In this document: positions 1 through 5,259 of the stretch, piece after piece
Numbering within the stretch: the stretch's first letter is position 1
Layout of the letters: each line of letters begins with the position of its first letter
Assembly (NCBI GenBank): GCA_024276775.1
Contig: JAJRWO010000216.1
Location: 1-8,657 of the forward strand
Origin: Gammaproteobacteria bacterium
GTDB lineage: Bacteria > Pseudomonadota > Gammaproteobacteria > Tenderiales > Tenderiaceae
Reading direction: 5' to 3'
Length of the DNA: 8,657 nt
Made by a program: the position numbers and the translations under genes
The notes under the pieces: generated by a model
Database searches by the model: none
Seen by the model: only the letters and a program-made list of their open reading frames with translations
Told to the model about the DNA's origin: nothing

Positions 1-386
1 GAGAGCAGGTGAACGTGAGAGACTTGAGCCAAAATTTGTGCTGGCAAGGTGTCATCACCACTCGCGCCAGCACCATGATCCATGCTCGACATATCCATCT
101 GCGAGTGATCCATACCCGCCATGTTCATCTCACCCATTTCATCTTCGTCATCAAAGGAAAATTCTTCCTCGACAAACCCCTTTTCGGCAATGGCAGCAGC
201 TTCATTGGTCGAAAGGCTTTTATCGGCATAATGGTCAGCAATGGCTTGCGGTGTCATACCCACCGATAAGGCTGCATTTAACACGGCGGCCAGATAGCCG
301 CTACCCAAGATGATGACAAAGCCAGTAATCAGCGCCTTCCAAGACAGCGATAAACTAGCGAAATTAAACCGGTTTAATTGTGGCAT
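1..386 (-). CDS. Partial inner-membrane protein with a Met/His-rich loop, third gene of a metal-handling operon
   Basis: The gene starts at the ATG at 386 and runs off the left edge; 128 codons are visible. After a short polar N-terminus comes a hydrophobic segment (about residues 17-40), probably a membrane anchor. An acidic stretch (73-85, EEEFSFDDEDE) follows, then a Met/His stretch with MDHSQMDMSSMDHG at about 92-105, which resembles copper-binding repeats of CopA/PcoA-type proteins. The visible part ends in AQVSHVHLL, like the SHxH segment of a family of small bacterial membrane proteins of unknown role; this resemblance is from memory and only moderate. Only 3 bases separate its start from the stop of the DUF4198 gene, and GGAG within that gene's last codons sits 9 bases before the ATG, so the two are probably translationally coupled. 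The metal-binding role is inferred. Confidence 0.6.
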   Translation of the reverse strand, partial: MPQLNRFNFASLSLSWKALITGFVIILGSGYLAAVLNAALSVGMTPQAIADHYADKSLSTNEAAAIAEKGFVEEEFSFDDEDEMGEMNMAGMDHSQMDMSSMDHGAGASGDDTLPAQILAQVSHVHLL

Positions 387-389
387 CAA

Positions 390-1199
390 TTAGCGCTCCA
401 TATCGTAGGTTTTCAGCCACAGTAATCCACCCAATTCAACAGGATAATCTTTGCCCTCATGAACCATGGTTTCACTACTTTCAACCAATGCGGCAAACCC
501 CCACCAACCAGATTTTGGCATGGTATAAGCGAATACACCATTGGCATCCGCCTTTATGGTTTGAGTGATAAACGGGTCTGCAGGCGGCTGCACCTCGCCT
601 TTGTCGTTGTAATACTCCACCTCAACACGGGCAAAGGGGACAGGCGCTCCATTGTGTTTGACGATGCCACGAAACAGGTTGTTGGTCCACAGGCCATAAG
701 GGCGGGTGAGTGGTACGATCTCCACCGTCAGTCCCAGCTCGTGATCCCAGCCCTCCTCCATGCCAAAAGCATTCACCACTGCCTTGGTGTAATGGATAAT
801 AAAACGCTCTTCTGCCGCCTCCCAGTAAGGCTGGGGCTGCACAAAAAAGAGGTGATCGCCCGGCTTACGGATTTTATATTGAGTGCTGTAGGCCGACAAG
901 GTCTCCCCTACACGGTCAATATAGCGGCTCTTTTGCAGTGTATCGATCAGGTTAGTTTCTTTTCCTGCAACCCAAACACCAAATCGCTTGGGTTTTTTCA
1001 TGTTGAGACCCATCCCCTCAAAGGGGTGGGTAAAAAATAGATCAACATTGAGCTGACGATTTTCACCTGCGGAAATAATGTCGTCCGAAGGAATGACCAT
1101 CTGAAAATGTGCCATCGCTGGCGCAGTCACTGCCGCCATCGCAGCGACAATGACCAGTCTGCTTAGTAACCGGTTAAAGCCTGATAGATAATGTTTCAT
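390..1199 (-). CDS. Periplasmic DUF4198-type protein, NikK-like
   Basis: A 269-residue exported protein. It has a Sec signal peptide with a hydrophobic core at about 13-28 and a likely cleavage after AMA at residue 30. The mature chain would then begin with His31 (HFQMVIPSD), the N-terminal-His pattern typical of DUF4198. The family is known for periplasmic or membrane-attached proteins, including the NikK component of nickel ECF transporters, and is thought to bind metal. Other matching parts are GMGLNMKKPKRFGVW (about 62-76), a C-terminal Ig/CarboxypepD-like section with GAPVPFARVEVEYYND (184-199) and GVFAYTMPKSGWWGFAAL (221-238), and no membrane segment other than the signal. AGGAG lies 6 bases before the ATG. 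It sits 18 bases after the barrel gene and 3 bases before the membrane-protein gene, so all three form an operon. The family call is fairly secure; the metal (Ni, Co or Cu) is not determined. Confidence 0.8.
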   Translation of the reverse strand: MKHYLSGFNRLLSRLVIVAAMAAVTAPAMAHFQMVIPSDDIISAGENRQLNVDLFFTHPFEGMGLNMKKPKRFGVWVAGKETNLIDTLQKSRYIDRVGETLSAYSTQYKIRKPGDHLFFVQPQPYWEAAEERFIIHYTKAVVNAFGMEEGWDHELGLTVEIVPLTRPYGLWTNNLFRGIVKHNGAPVPFARVEVEYYNDKGEVQPPADPFITQTIKADANGVFAYTMPKSGWWGFAALVESSETMVHEGKDYPVELGGLLWLKTYDMER

Positions 1200-1217
1200 A
1201 CGATCTCCTGCCCTTTG

Positions 1218-2246
1218 TTATAACGAAGTACTCCAACCCATGCTCCAGCGATACTTTTCATCGTTGGATATCCCCGTCAGCTCTTGATAAACAGGATAGG
1301 AAAAGTTGGCATAAATACCCTGCTTGTCGTTAATCGCGAAATTAATACCGGGCGACAAATAGACCACATCACCACCACTGTTCTTTTTAATCTCATCGTT
1401 CTCAATGTCTTGATCGAAGAATATACCATTAAGCTCGATAACAGGCACGATTGAACCGTGGTGTGCAAAACTCGTTGCCACATCAAACTGCCAGGAGTTA
1501 CCCGCACGAAATTGTTTAGCACCCTGTGTACCAACACGATAGATCATATTCGCATCAACGGCAATTTGCTCCGTGAGGTGACCACTGTAAGCCACACCCC
1601 CTTGAAAGGTAAGGGCGCCACTGCCCGGTTGATTGTGTGTACCAATGATTTCGCTTTCACCCGTCCCTTTATTGACATCTGTTCTATTGGTTATTTTGCC
1701 TGTTGGCAAGATAACACCAAAAACAGAGGCCCACTGATTATCGCCATCATTGAAGAACCGGTAGCGACTTGTTATCAGCATATCGCCAATACCAGGAGAT
1801 TCTGCCGTGCTCGAAATACACTGGGCACTGCCAGAATTGCCAGTAACGGCCGGTGTCGCAGAAAAACAGGCGCTGGCATTTGCATCACCGTTATCTTTAA
1901 ACCCTTTGAAATTATTGTATTGCAACATCAAACTGATATCCATGTCTTCATTGACCGGAAAACCAAATGAAAGAAAGTAGGCATCTTCACTGGAGTGCAT
2001 ATGAACATCTTCCCCCTGCGCCCTGAAATCAATCAACTGCTGATCGCTGAAGGTTTCATAGCGGCGCGCATCCCAACGCAATGAAACCACCTTCTCTTCA
2101 AGAATGGCTGCACCAACCGCATTGATACTGCCACCGCCTCCGCCACGTATGGATTCACCATGGGCAAAAGCAGGTGACATTCCGCCGACCAGCAGAGGCA
2201 TTCCTGCGGCGACAACAAATAGGGATTTGTGTAAAAATTTTAACAT
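1218..2246 (-). CDS. Outer-membrane beta-barrel protein, phenol-MetA (PF13557)-like
   Basis: A 342-residue exported protein and the first gene of the leftward operon. The signal peptide has its core at about 8-22 and a predicted cleavage after AFA at residue 28, which gives a mature N-terminus of HGESIRGGGGGS, again starting with His. The rest alternates polar and hydrophobic residues like a barrel. It contains FGVILPTGK (about 177-185) and a later QPGSGALTFQGGVAYSG section, both typical of the MetA-pathway 'transporter' barrel family (PF13557), where most members are unstudied. Two cysteines in a loop (about 127 and 143) could form a disulfide. The last residue is Leu, not the usual Phe or Tyr of barrel proteins. 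AAGGA and AGGAG both lie upstream of the ATG. The neighbouring DUF4198 gene suggests metal passage or sensing at the outer membrane; this is inference. Confidence 0.75.
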   Translation of the reverse strand: MLKFLHKSLFVVAAGMPLLVGGMSPAFAHGESIRGGGGGSINAVGAAILEEKVVSLRWDARRYETFSDQQLIDFRAQGEDVHMHSSEDAYFLSFGFPVNEDMDISLMLQYNNFKGFKDNGDANASACFSATPAVTGNSGSAQCISSTAESPGIGDMLITSRYRFFNDGDNQWASVFGVILPTGKITNRTDVNKGTGESEIIGTHNQPGSGALTFQGGVAYSGHLTEQIAVDANMIYRVGTQGAKQFRAGNSWQFDVATSFAHHGSIVPVIELNGIFFDQDIENDEIKKNSGGDVVYLSPGINFAINDKQGIYANFSYPVYQELTGISNDEKYRWSMGWSTSL

Positions 2247-2428
2247 TTTAGTCCTTAACTCCTGATAATTTTCTCGACAAGGTATTGGCTTGATGACAGT
2301 AAAGAAGAGGTGGAAGCCTCTCCCCTTCCGTAGGTATTAATAAATGAAAACAGCCATTTGCCCCATAATCGTGTTATTCCCCATTAACATCTGGACAAGC
2401 AACCATCTTTAAATAGCATGATATTTTG
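2247..2428 (-). promoter_or_regulatory. Long 5' leader of the barrel/DUF4198 operon
   Basis: If transcription starts about 7 bases after the -10 at 2429-2434, the leader is about 175 bases long. It contains overlapping inverted repeats on the minus strand. AGAGG (2323-2319 region) pairs with CCTCT, and GGAAG with CTTCC, and these two pairings compete. It also contains a repeated CCCCAT seen on the plus strand near 2360 and 2379. No known riboswitch consensus was matched. The length would allow RNA-level control, but this is not shown. Confidence 0.35.
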
Positions 2429-2460
2429 ATTATACTGCCACTGCCGTGGCACAAAGTCAA
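2429..2460 (-). promoter_or_regulatory. Promoter with 20-bp spacer and central dyad, MerR-type architecture
   Basis: Read on the minus strand, TTGACT (2460-2455) is followed after exactly 20 bases by a perfect TATAAT (2434-2429). The spacer contains TGCCACGGCAGTGGCA (2451-2436), two perfect 6-base arms around a 4-base centre, placed within one base of the spacer's middle. Overlong 19-20-bp spacers with a central dyad are characteristic of promoters controlled by MerR-family regulators, which twist the DNA to realign the two boxes. It points towards the barrel/DUF4198 operon. No merR-like gene is in the window, so the regulator is unknown. Confidence 0.7.
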
Positions 2461-2519
2461 CATTCGTAGCACCACCTATTTATGCTTAAACCCTGCTAAA
2501 GTTTTCCTGAATTCGGTCG

Positions 2520-2549
2520 TTGCAGCCACTGAATGATCCATAATAATCG
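2520..2549 (+). promoter_or_regulatory. Weak promoter candidate for the histidine-rich gene
   Basis: TTGCAG (2520-2525) is followed at 15 bases by TAATAA or at 18 bases by TAATCG (2544-2549). Either pair is a poor sigma-70 match, but it lies suitably upstream of the gene at 2584. Without it, the gene would need read-out from somewhere in the divergent region. Confidence 0.3.
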
Positions 2550-2583
2550 AAGCACTACTTAAATCACACAAGGAAAATACAAA

Positions 2584-2850
2584 ATGGAAGGAAAGCATCA
2601 ACATACTCATGAGCATGATCATCAACACACTCATCAACATGAACATGACCACAGACATAGCGATGGCACCCGACATAGCCACGGCCACGAACATAATCAC
2701 ACCCATGGGCATGGTCACCAGCACGAACATCAACATAACCACACCGCTGGCAATAGTGAGCACGACCATCAGCACGGAGAAAGTGAACTAGAGGGGCATG
2801 ATCATAACCATGCCGATCATGACAACGAGCCGCACGAACACAGTCACTAA
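2584..2850 (+). CDS. Small histidine-rich metal-binding protein
   Basis: An 88-residue protein with 33 histidines (37%), mostly in alternating X-His pairs (QHTHEHDHQHTH) broken by short acidic or Ser/Gly spacers at about residues 25-30, 54-59 and 65-70. Acidic residues (Asp and Glu) are frequent and there is no cysteine. There is no signal peptide or membrane segment, so it should stay in the cytoplasm. AAGGA lies 9 bases before the ATG, which supports real translation. The reading frame on the opposite strand over 2476-2775 is only the Met/Val mirror of CAT/CAC codons. Such proteins (for example Hpn of Helicobacter, or the His-rich tails of HypB and ZIP-type transporters) buffer Ni, Zn, Co or Cu; by analogy this one probably stores or delivers metal. 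It is divergent from the barrel/DUF4198 operon, which fits a shared metal response. No specific family is recognised. Confidence 0.8.
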   Translation: MEGKHQHTHEHDHQHTHQHEHDHRHSDGTRHSHGHEHNHTHGHGHQHEHQHNHTAGNSEHDHQHGESELEGHDHNHADHDNEPHEHSH

Positions 2851-2936
2851 TTCTGACCTAAAAACAACAACCCCATAATACCGGCTAACACATCACCCTC
2901 GGAAAGGAATTGGCAGGGCGTGATTTTAGTCGGTGG

Positions 2937-3027
2937 GGGAATTGCTAACAGCAGCTATTCCCGCAATACAATAGCGTCGAACGGGGAATGCTGAAACGTG
3001 TTTTGCCAGCTCGGTTTTCAGCGCCCC
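2937..3027 (+). repeat. Two adjacent stem-loops with mutually exclusive pairing
   Basis: GGGAAT (2937-2942) pairs with ATTCCC (2957-2962), with an inner GCT/AGC stem. Then GGGG (2983-2986) and GCTGAAA (2990-2996) pair with TTTCAGC (3016-3022) and CCCC (3024-3027). The ATTCCC arm can also pair with a second GGGAAT at 2984-2989, which would break both hairpins. The pairings are seen directly; whether the region is an RNA element is unknown. Confidence 0.5.
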
Positions 3028-3066
3028 CTACCTAGAAATGTTAATCTTCAGCACAATTGTTAATCC

Positions 3067-3095
3067 GTGCAGAGTACAAGCTAAGCTATTATAAT
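3067..3095 (+). promoter_or_regulatory. Promoter candidate for the thioredoxin-DUF4266-DUF3570 operon
   Basis: A perfect TATAAT -10 box lies at 3090-3095. The -35 position at 17-base spacing (GTGCAG, 3067-3072) is poor. If used, the leader to the ATG at 3257 would be about 155 bases. An activator or an upstream start is equally possible. Confidence 0.4.
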
Positions 3096-3170
3096 ACTTT
3101 AATATCCTATCCTGACCTGGCGAAGTCTTTGTGGATAAGCGGTCGCGCTTTTCACACCGCAGGCTGTCTG

Positions 3171-3242
3171 TTGGCAGGCACTAGCAGCAATAAACCCCGT
3201 AATAACCTTGATGTCGGCATGGGTCTGACACTGTTTTTTTAA
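3171..3242 (+). pseudogene. Possible C-terminal remnant of an outer-membrane barrel gene
   Basis: The last codons before the TAA at 3240-3242 encode NNLDVGMGLTLFF. The terminal residue is Phe, with hydrophobic residues at -3, -5, -7, -9 and -11 (L, L, M, V, L). This is the signature of the last strand of outer-membrane barrels, the signal read by the BAM machinery. The preceding codons (LLAGTSSNKPR) are compatible with a barrel hairpin, but upstream the frame loses any barrel character and no matching upstream portion was found in other frames. It ends 14 bases before the thioredoxin gene, as a leading operon gene would. It could equally be chance, as the pattern is short. Confidence 0.25.
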
Positions 3243-3256
3243 TTCTGGAGTTAGGC

Positions 3257-3760
3257 ATGAAATTCTTTCGTACTCTTAGCATGGCACTGTTATCCCTGAC
3301 ACTTGGACTGGCCACACTTCCCAGTCAGGCCGAAGACAAGATACCCGCCCCGGACTTCACTTTGAAAAGCCATAGTGGTGAAAACATCAAACTCAGCGAA
3401 TTACGCGGTGATGTGGTAATGATCAATTTTTGGGCATCATGGTGTGTCCCCTGCTTACAGGAAATGCCCGCCCTGGAGAAAATTCATCAACGCTACAAAG
3501 ACCTTGGTTTTACCCTGTTGGGCGTTAATGTTGAACAAGATATTAGCGAAGCAAAGGCCTATCTGAAAAAAGTTAATGTCAGTTTTCCAATTCTGTTTGA
3601 CCTTAACAATCAAGTTAGCAATGAATATGAAATCAGTGGCATGCCAACCACTTACCTGGTTGACCGTGACGGTAATCTGCGCAAACTTTATATCGGCTAC
3701 CAACCTGGCACCTCAGAAGAGGTTTACATGCGCGAAATTAAAACCTTGCTGAAAGAATAG
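3257..3760 (+). CDS. Periplasmic TlpA/ResA-like thioredoxin-fold protein
   Basis: A 167-residue exported thiol-disulfide oxidoreductase. The Sec signal peptide spans about 1-25, with likely cleavage at SQA|ED. The thioredoxin fold follows: APDFTLKSHSGENIKLSELRG (31-51, broken here only for description), the active site WASWCVPC with Cys63 and Cys66, and the cis-Pro loop at GMPTTYLVD (Pro130). This is the AhpC/TSA-Redoxin type (TlpA, ResA, CcmG relatives). It probably reduces specific periplasmic disulfides with electrons from a DsbD-like protein. TGGAG precedes the ATG by 8 bases. The DUF4266 gene begins one base after its stop and the DUF3570 gene overlaps that one, so the target may be the CxC cysteines of the DUF4266 lipoprotein rather than cytochrome c; that is inference. 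No cytochrome-maturation genes are nearby. Family call secure, substrate unknown. Confidence 0.9.
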   Translation: MKFFRTLSMALLSLTLGLATLPSQAEDKIPAPDFTLKSHSGENIKLSELRGDVVMINFWASWCVPCLQEMPALEKIHQRYKDLGFTLLGVNVEQDISEAKAYLKKVNVSFPILFDLNNQVSNEYEISGMPTTYLVDRDGNLRKLYIGYQPGTSEEVYMREIKTLLKE

Positions 3761-3761
3761 A

Positions 3762-3980
3762 ATGACCAAAAGTCTCCTCACAATCGGCCTATTGCTAGTG
3801 CTTGGTGGCTGCTCAATTCAGCCCTGGGTCAAACCCTATGAGCGGGCTGAGTTAGCCGACCCCATCATGAGCCTTAATCGCGACCCGATTTCATCAAGTT
3901 ATATTAATCATGTCTATCAAGCACGTGAAGGTGCGCGCGGTGCAGAAAACGGACAAGGCGGTGGCTGTGGCTGTAATTAG
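3762..3980 (+). CDS. Small DUF4266 lipoprotein ending in GGGCGCN
   Basis: A 72-residue lipoprotein. The lipobox LGGC places the lipidated cysteine at residue 17 and Ser follows at +2, so the Lol rule predicts the outer membrane. The mature part is only about 55 residues: a W-V-PYERAELADPIM section (22-36), a DP/H segment (41-50), REGARGA (55-61) and the Gly-rich end GGGCGCN with Cys69 and Cys71. All are hallmarks of DUF4266. Its function is not established. The CxC pair could bind a metal or be a redox site for the thioredoxin encoded one base upstream. It has almost no ribosome-binding site of its own, so translation is probably coupled to the thioredoxin gene. Its final codons also contain the probable start of the DUF3570 gene in another frame. 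Recognition of the family is confident. Confidence 0.9.
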   Translation: MTKSLLTIGLLLVLGGCSIQPWVKPYERAELADPIMSLNRDPISSSYINHVYQAREGARGAENGQGGGCGCN

Positions 3981-5133
3981 AAAAAACAAATATCTTAACA
4001 AGGTTGCCGCCGGGACTATCGCACTTGGTATTACCTTCCCATTGATGGCTGCCATTCTGCCTGCCGATCGTTTTGATGCCTTGCTGCATTCTTATAACGG
4101 CGGCGGCATGGAGATCAACGGTCCGTCACTATTCATTCGCAAGATGCTTGGCACCAACACCTCGGTCTCTGCTAATTATTATGTCGATTCCATCAGCAGC
4201 GCATCCATTGATGTGATTACCTCTGCCAGCCCCTATAAAGAAGAGCGCAAGGAATATTCTGTAGGTATTGAATATCTGCACGACAAAAGCATTATGAGCG
4301 TTAACTACAGTAATAGTGAAGAGAATGACTACCAGGCAAAAACCTACAGCGTCAGTATATCCCAGGATTTTTTTGGTGACCTGACGACCCTGTCCATGGG
4401 CTATGCCCGTGGTAATGACATCGTGCAACGCATCGTCAACAGCCCGAGCGGAAAAATTCTTGACCTGAACTTTGGCAGCCAAAACACGGATCGTCACAAC
4501 TTTCGCCTTGGCCTGTCACAAATACTCAGCAAATACATGTTGCTGGGACTGAACTACGAGTTAATCACCGACAAGGGCTTTCTTAACAACCCCTATCGTC
4601 AAGTTCGTTTTGCCGATGGCAGCAAAGCATTTGAAAATTACCCCAACACACGTTCAAGCAATGCTGTATCAGCACAACTTAAGTACTACCTTCCCTACCG
4701 CGCCGCAATCACGGGCGAATTAGGAATATTTAATGATACCTGGGCGATTAATGCCAGCCACCTGAAATTAGCTTATAGCCACCCTATCAAAAATAATTGG
4801 ATCATCGATCTGCGCTATCGTTACTACGATCAAAGCCGTGCCAGTTTTTACAGCGACCTCTTCAGCGCAGCTGATGCACAAACCTATCTGGCACGGGATA
4901 AAGAACTCAGTAGCTTCAACAACCAAACCATTGGCTTAAGTGTCAGTTATGACCTGTCTCAGGATGGTTGGAAACGGGTAGACAAAGGCAGCATCAATAT
5001 TGCCTTTGATCATATGATATTTGATTACCAGGACTTCAGGGATGCCTCAATTCAAGGTATCGAGATTGGCACAGAACCGCTCTATAGCTTTTCCAGCAAT
5101 GTCATACAAATATACCTGTCCATTTGGTATTGA
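3967..5133 (+). CDS. DUF3570 outer-membrane beta-barrel protein
   Basis: About 388 residues from the GTG at 3967. An ATG at 3910 would add 19 residues, but it lacks a ribosome-binding site and gives an implausibly long, charged n-region. From GTG 3967, AAGG lies 9 bases upstream and the protein opens as VAVIRKNKYLNKVAAGTIAL, a normal signal peptide. GTG 3961 is a close alternative. The chain has DUF3570 features in order: NYYVDSISSASIDVITSASP, EERKEYSVGIEYL, DLTTLSMGYARGND, FRLGLSQILSKYMLLGLNYE, YYLPYRAAITGELG, DLRYRYYDQ, FYSDLFSAADAQTYLARDKELSSF. It ends in IQIYLSIWY, with an aromatic last residue as in barrels. The family is known only as predicted outer-membrane proteins linked to DUF4266; the cargo, if any, is unknown. 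The reading overlaps the lipoprotein gene by 14 bases. Confidence 0.9.
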   Translation: MAVIRKNKYLNKVAAGTIALGITFPLMAAILPADRFDALLHSYNGGGMEINGPSLFIRKMLGTNTSVSANYYVDSISSASIDVITSASPYKEERKEYSVGIEYLHDKSIMSVNYSNSEENDYQAKTYSVSISQDFFGDLTTLSMGYARGNDIVQRIVNSPSGKILDLNFGSQNTDRHNFRLGLSQILSKYMLLGLNYELITDKGFLNNPYRQVRFADGSKAFENYPNTRSSNAVSAQLKYYLPYRAAITGELGIFNDTWAINASHLKLAYSHPIKNNWIIDLRYRYYDQSRASFYSDLFSAADAQTYLARDKELSSFNNQTIGLSVSYDLSQDGWKRVDKGSINIAFDHMIFDYQDFRDASIQGIEIGTEPLYSFSSNVIQIYLSIWY

Positions 5134-5259
5134 ATTTTTCAGACTGACAGCAACAACCTGTTGAATCAACATTTTACAATTATTTATTGATATTTACCGT
5201 TAAATAAATCCCGCCTCAGCCGTTATTCATTAAGCGCCATTAATTTTTCTGGAATGAAC
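5134..5259. other. Short intergenic region between DUF3570 and response-regulator genes
   Basis: An AT-rich spacer with a weak AT-only inverted repeat (TTATTTA near 5180 with TAAATAA near 5201). No clear terminator follows the DUF3570 gene. Possible promoter boxes such as TTGAAT at 5161 lack a good partner, so whether the response regulator has its own promoter is unresolved. Confidence 0.5.

Larger units (their letters stand above)
2851..3256 (+). other. 406-base stretch without a convincing intact gene: stem-loops, possible barrel-gene tail, promoter-like box
   Basis: Reading frames here are short and unlike any family. The left half holds two strong inverted repeats (2937-2962 and 2983-3027). 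The right half holds a TATAAT box (3090-3095) and an in-frame tail resembling the end of a barrel protein (3171-3242). No obvious rho-independent terminator follows the histidine-rich gene. Confidence 0.5.

Noticed and set aside
9..313. Two overlapping plus-strand frames near the left edge
   Set aside because: The minus strand here encodes a coherent membrane protein that is coupled to the DUF4198 gene; the plus frames look like His/Arg-rich shadows.
459..1040. 193-codon plus-strand frame opposite the DUF4198 gene
   Set aside because: It has no family features and lies inside a well-supported exported protein on the other strand.
2281..2340. Cobalamin-riboswitch-like words on the plus strand (GGTATTGG, then GAGGTGGAAGCCTC)
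   Set aside because: The GGGAA core, the downstream CCCGC-ACTG segment and the B12 box are absent, and the orientation does not suit the barrel operon.
2447..2462. TGGCAC on the plus strand as a sigma-54 -24 element
   Set aside because: The required TTGC-type -12 element at the fixed spacing is missing (CAACA is found instead).
2476..2775. 99-codon minus-strand frame rich in Met and Val
   Set aside because: It is the mirror of CAT/CAC histidine codons of the plus-strand gene and lacks its own ribosome-binding site; the composition explains it completely.
2917..2993. Short GTG frame starting after AAGGAA in the intergenic stretch
   Set aside because: Only about 25 codons, no recognisable features, and it overlaps the stem-loops that explain the sequence better.
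5129..5210. Terminator after the DUF3570 gene
   Set aside because: Only a weak AT-only inverted repeat without a GC stem or following T-run is present.
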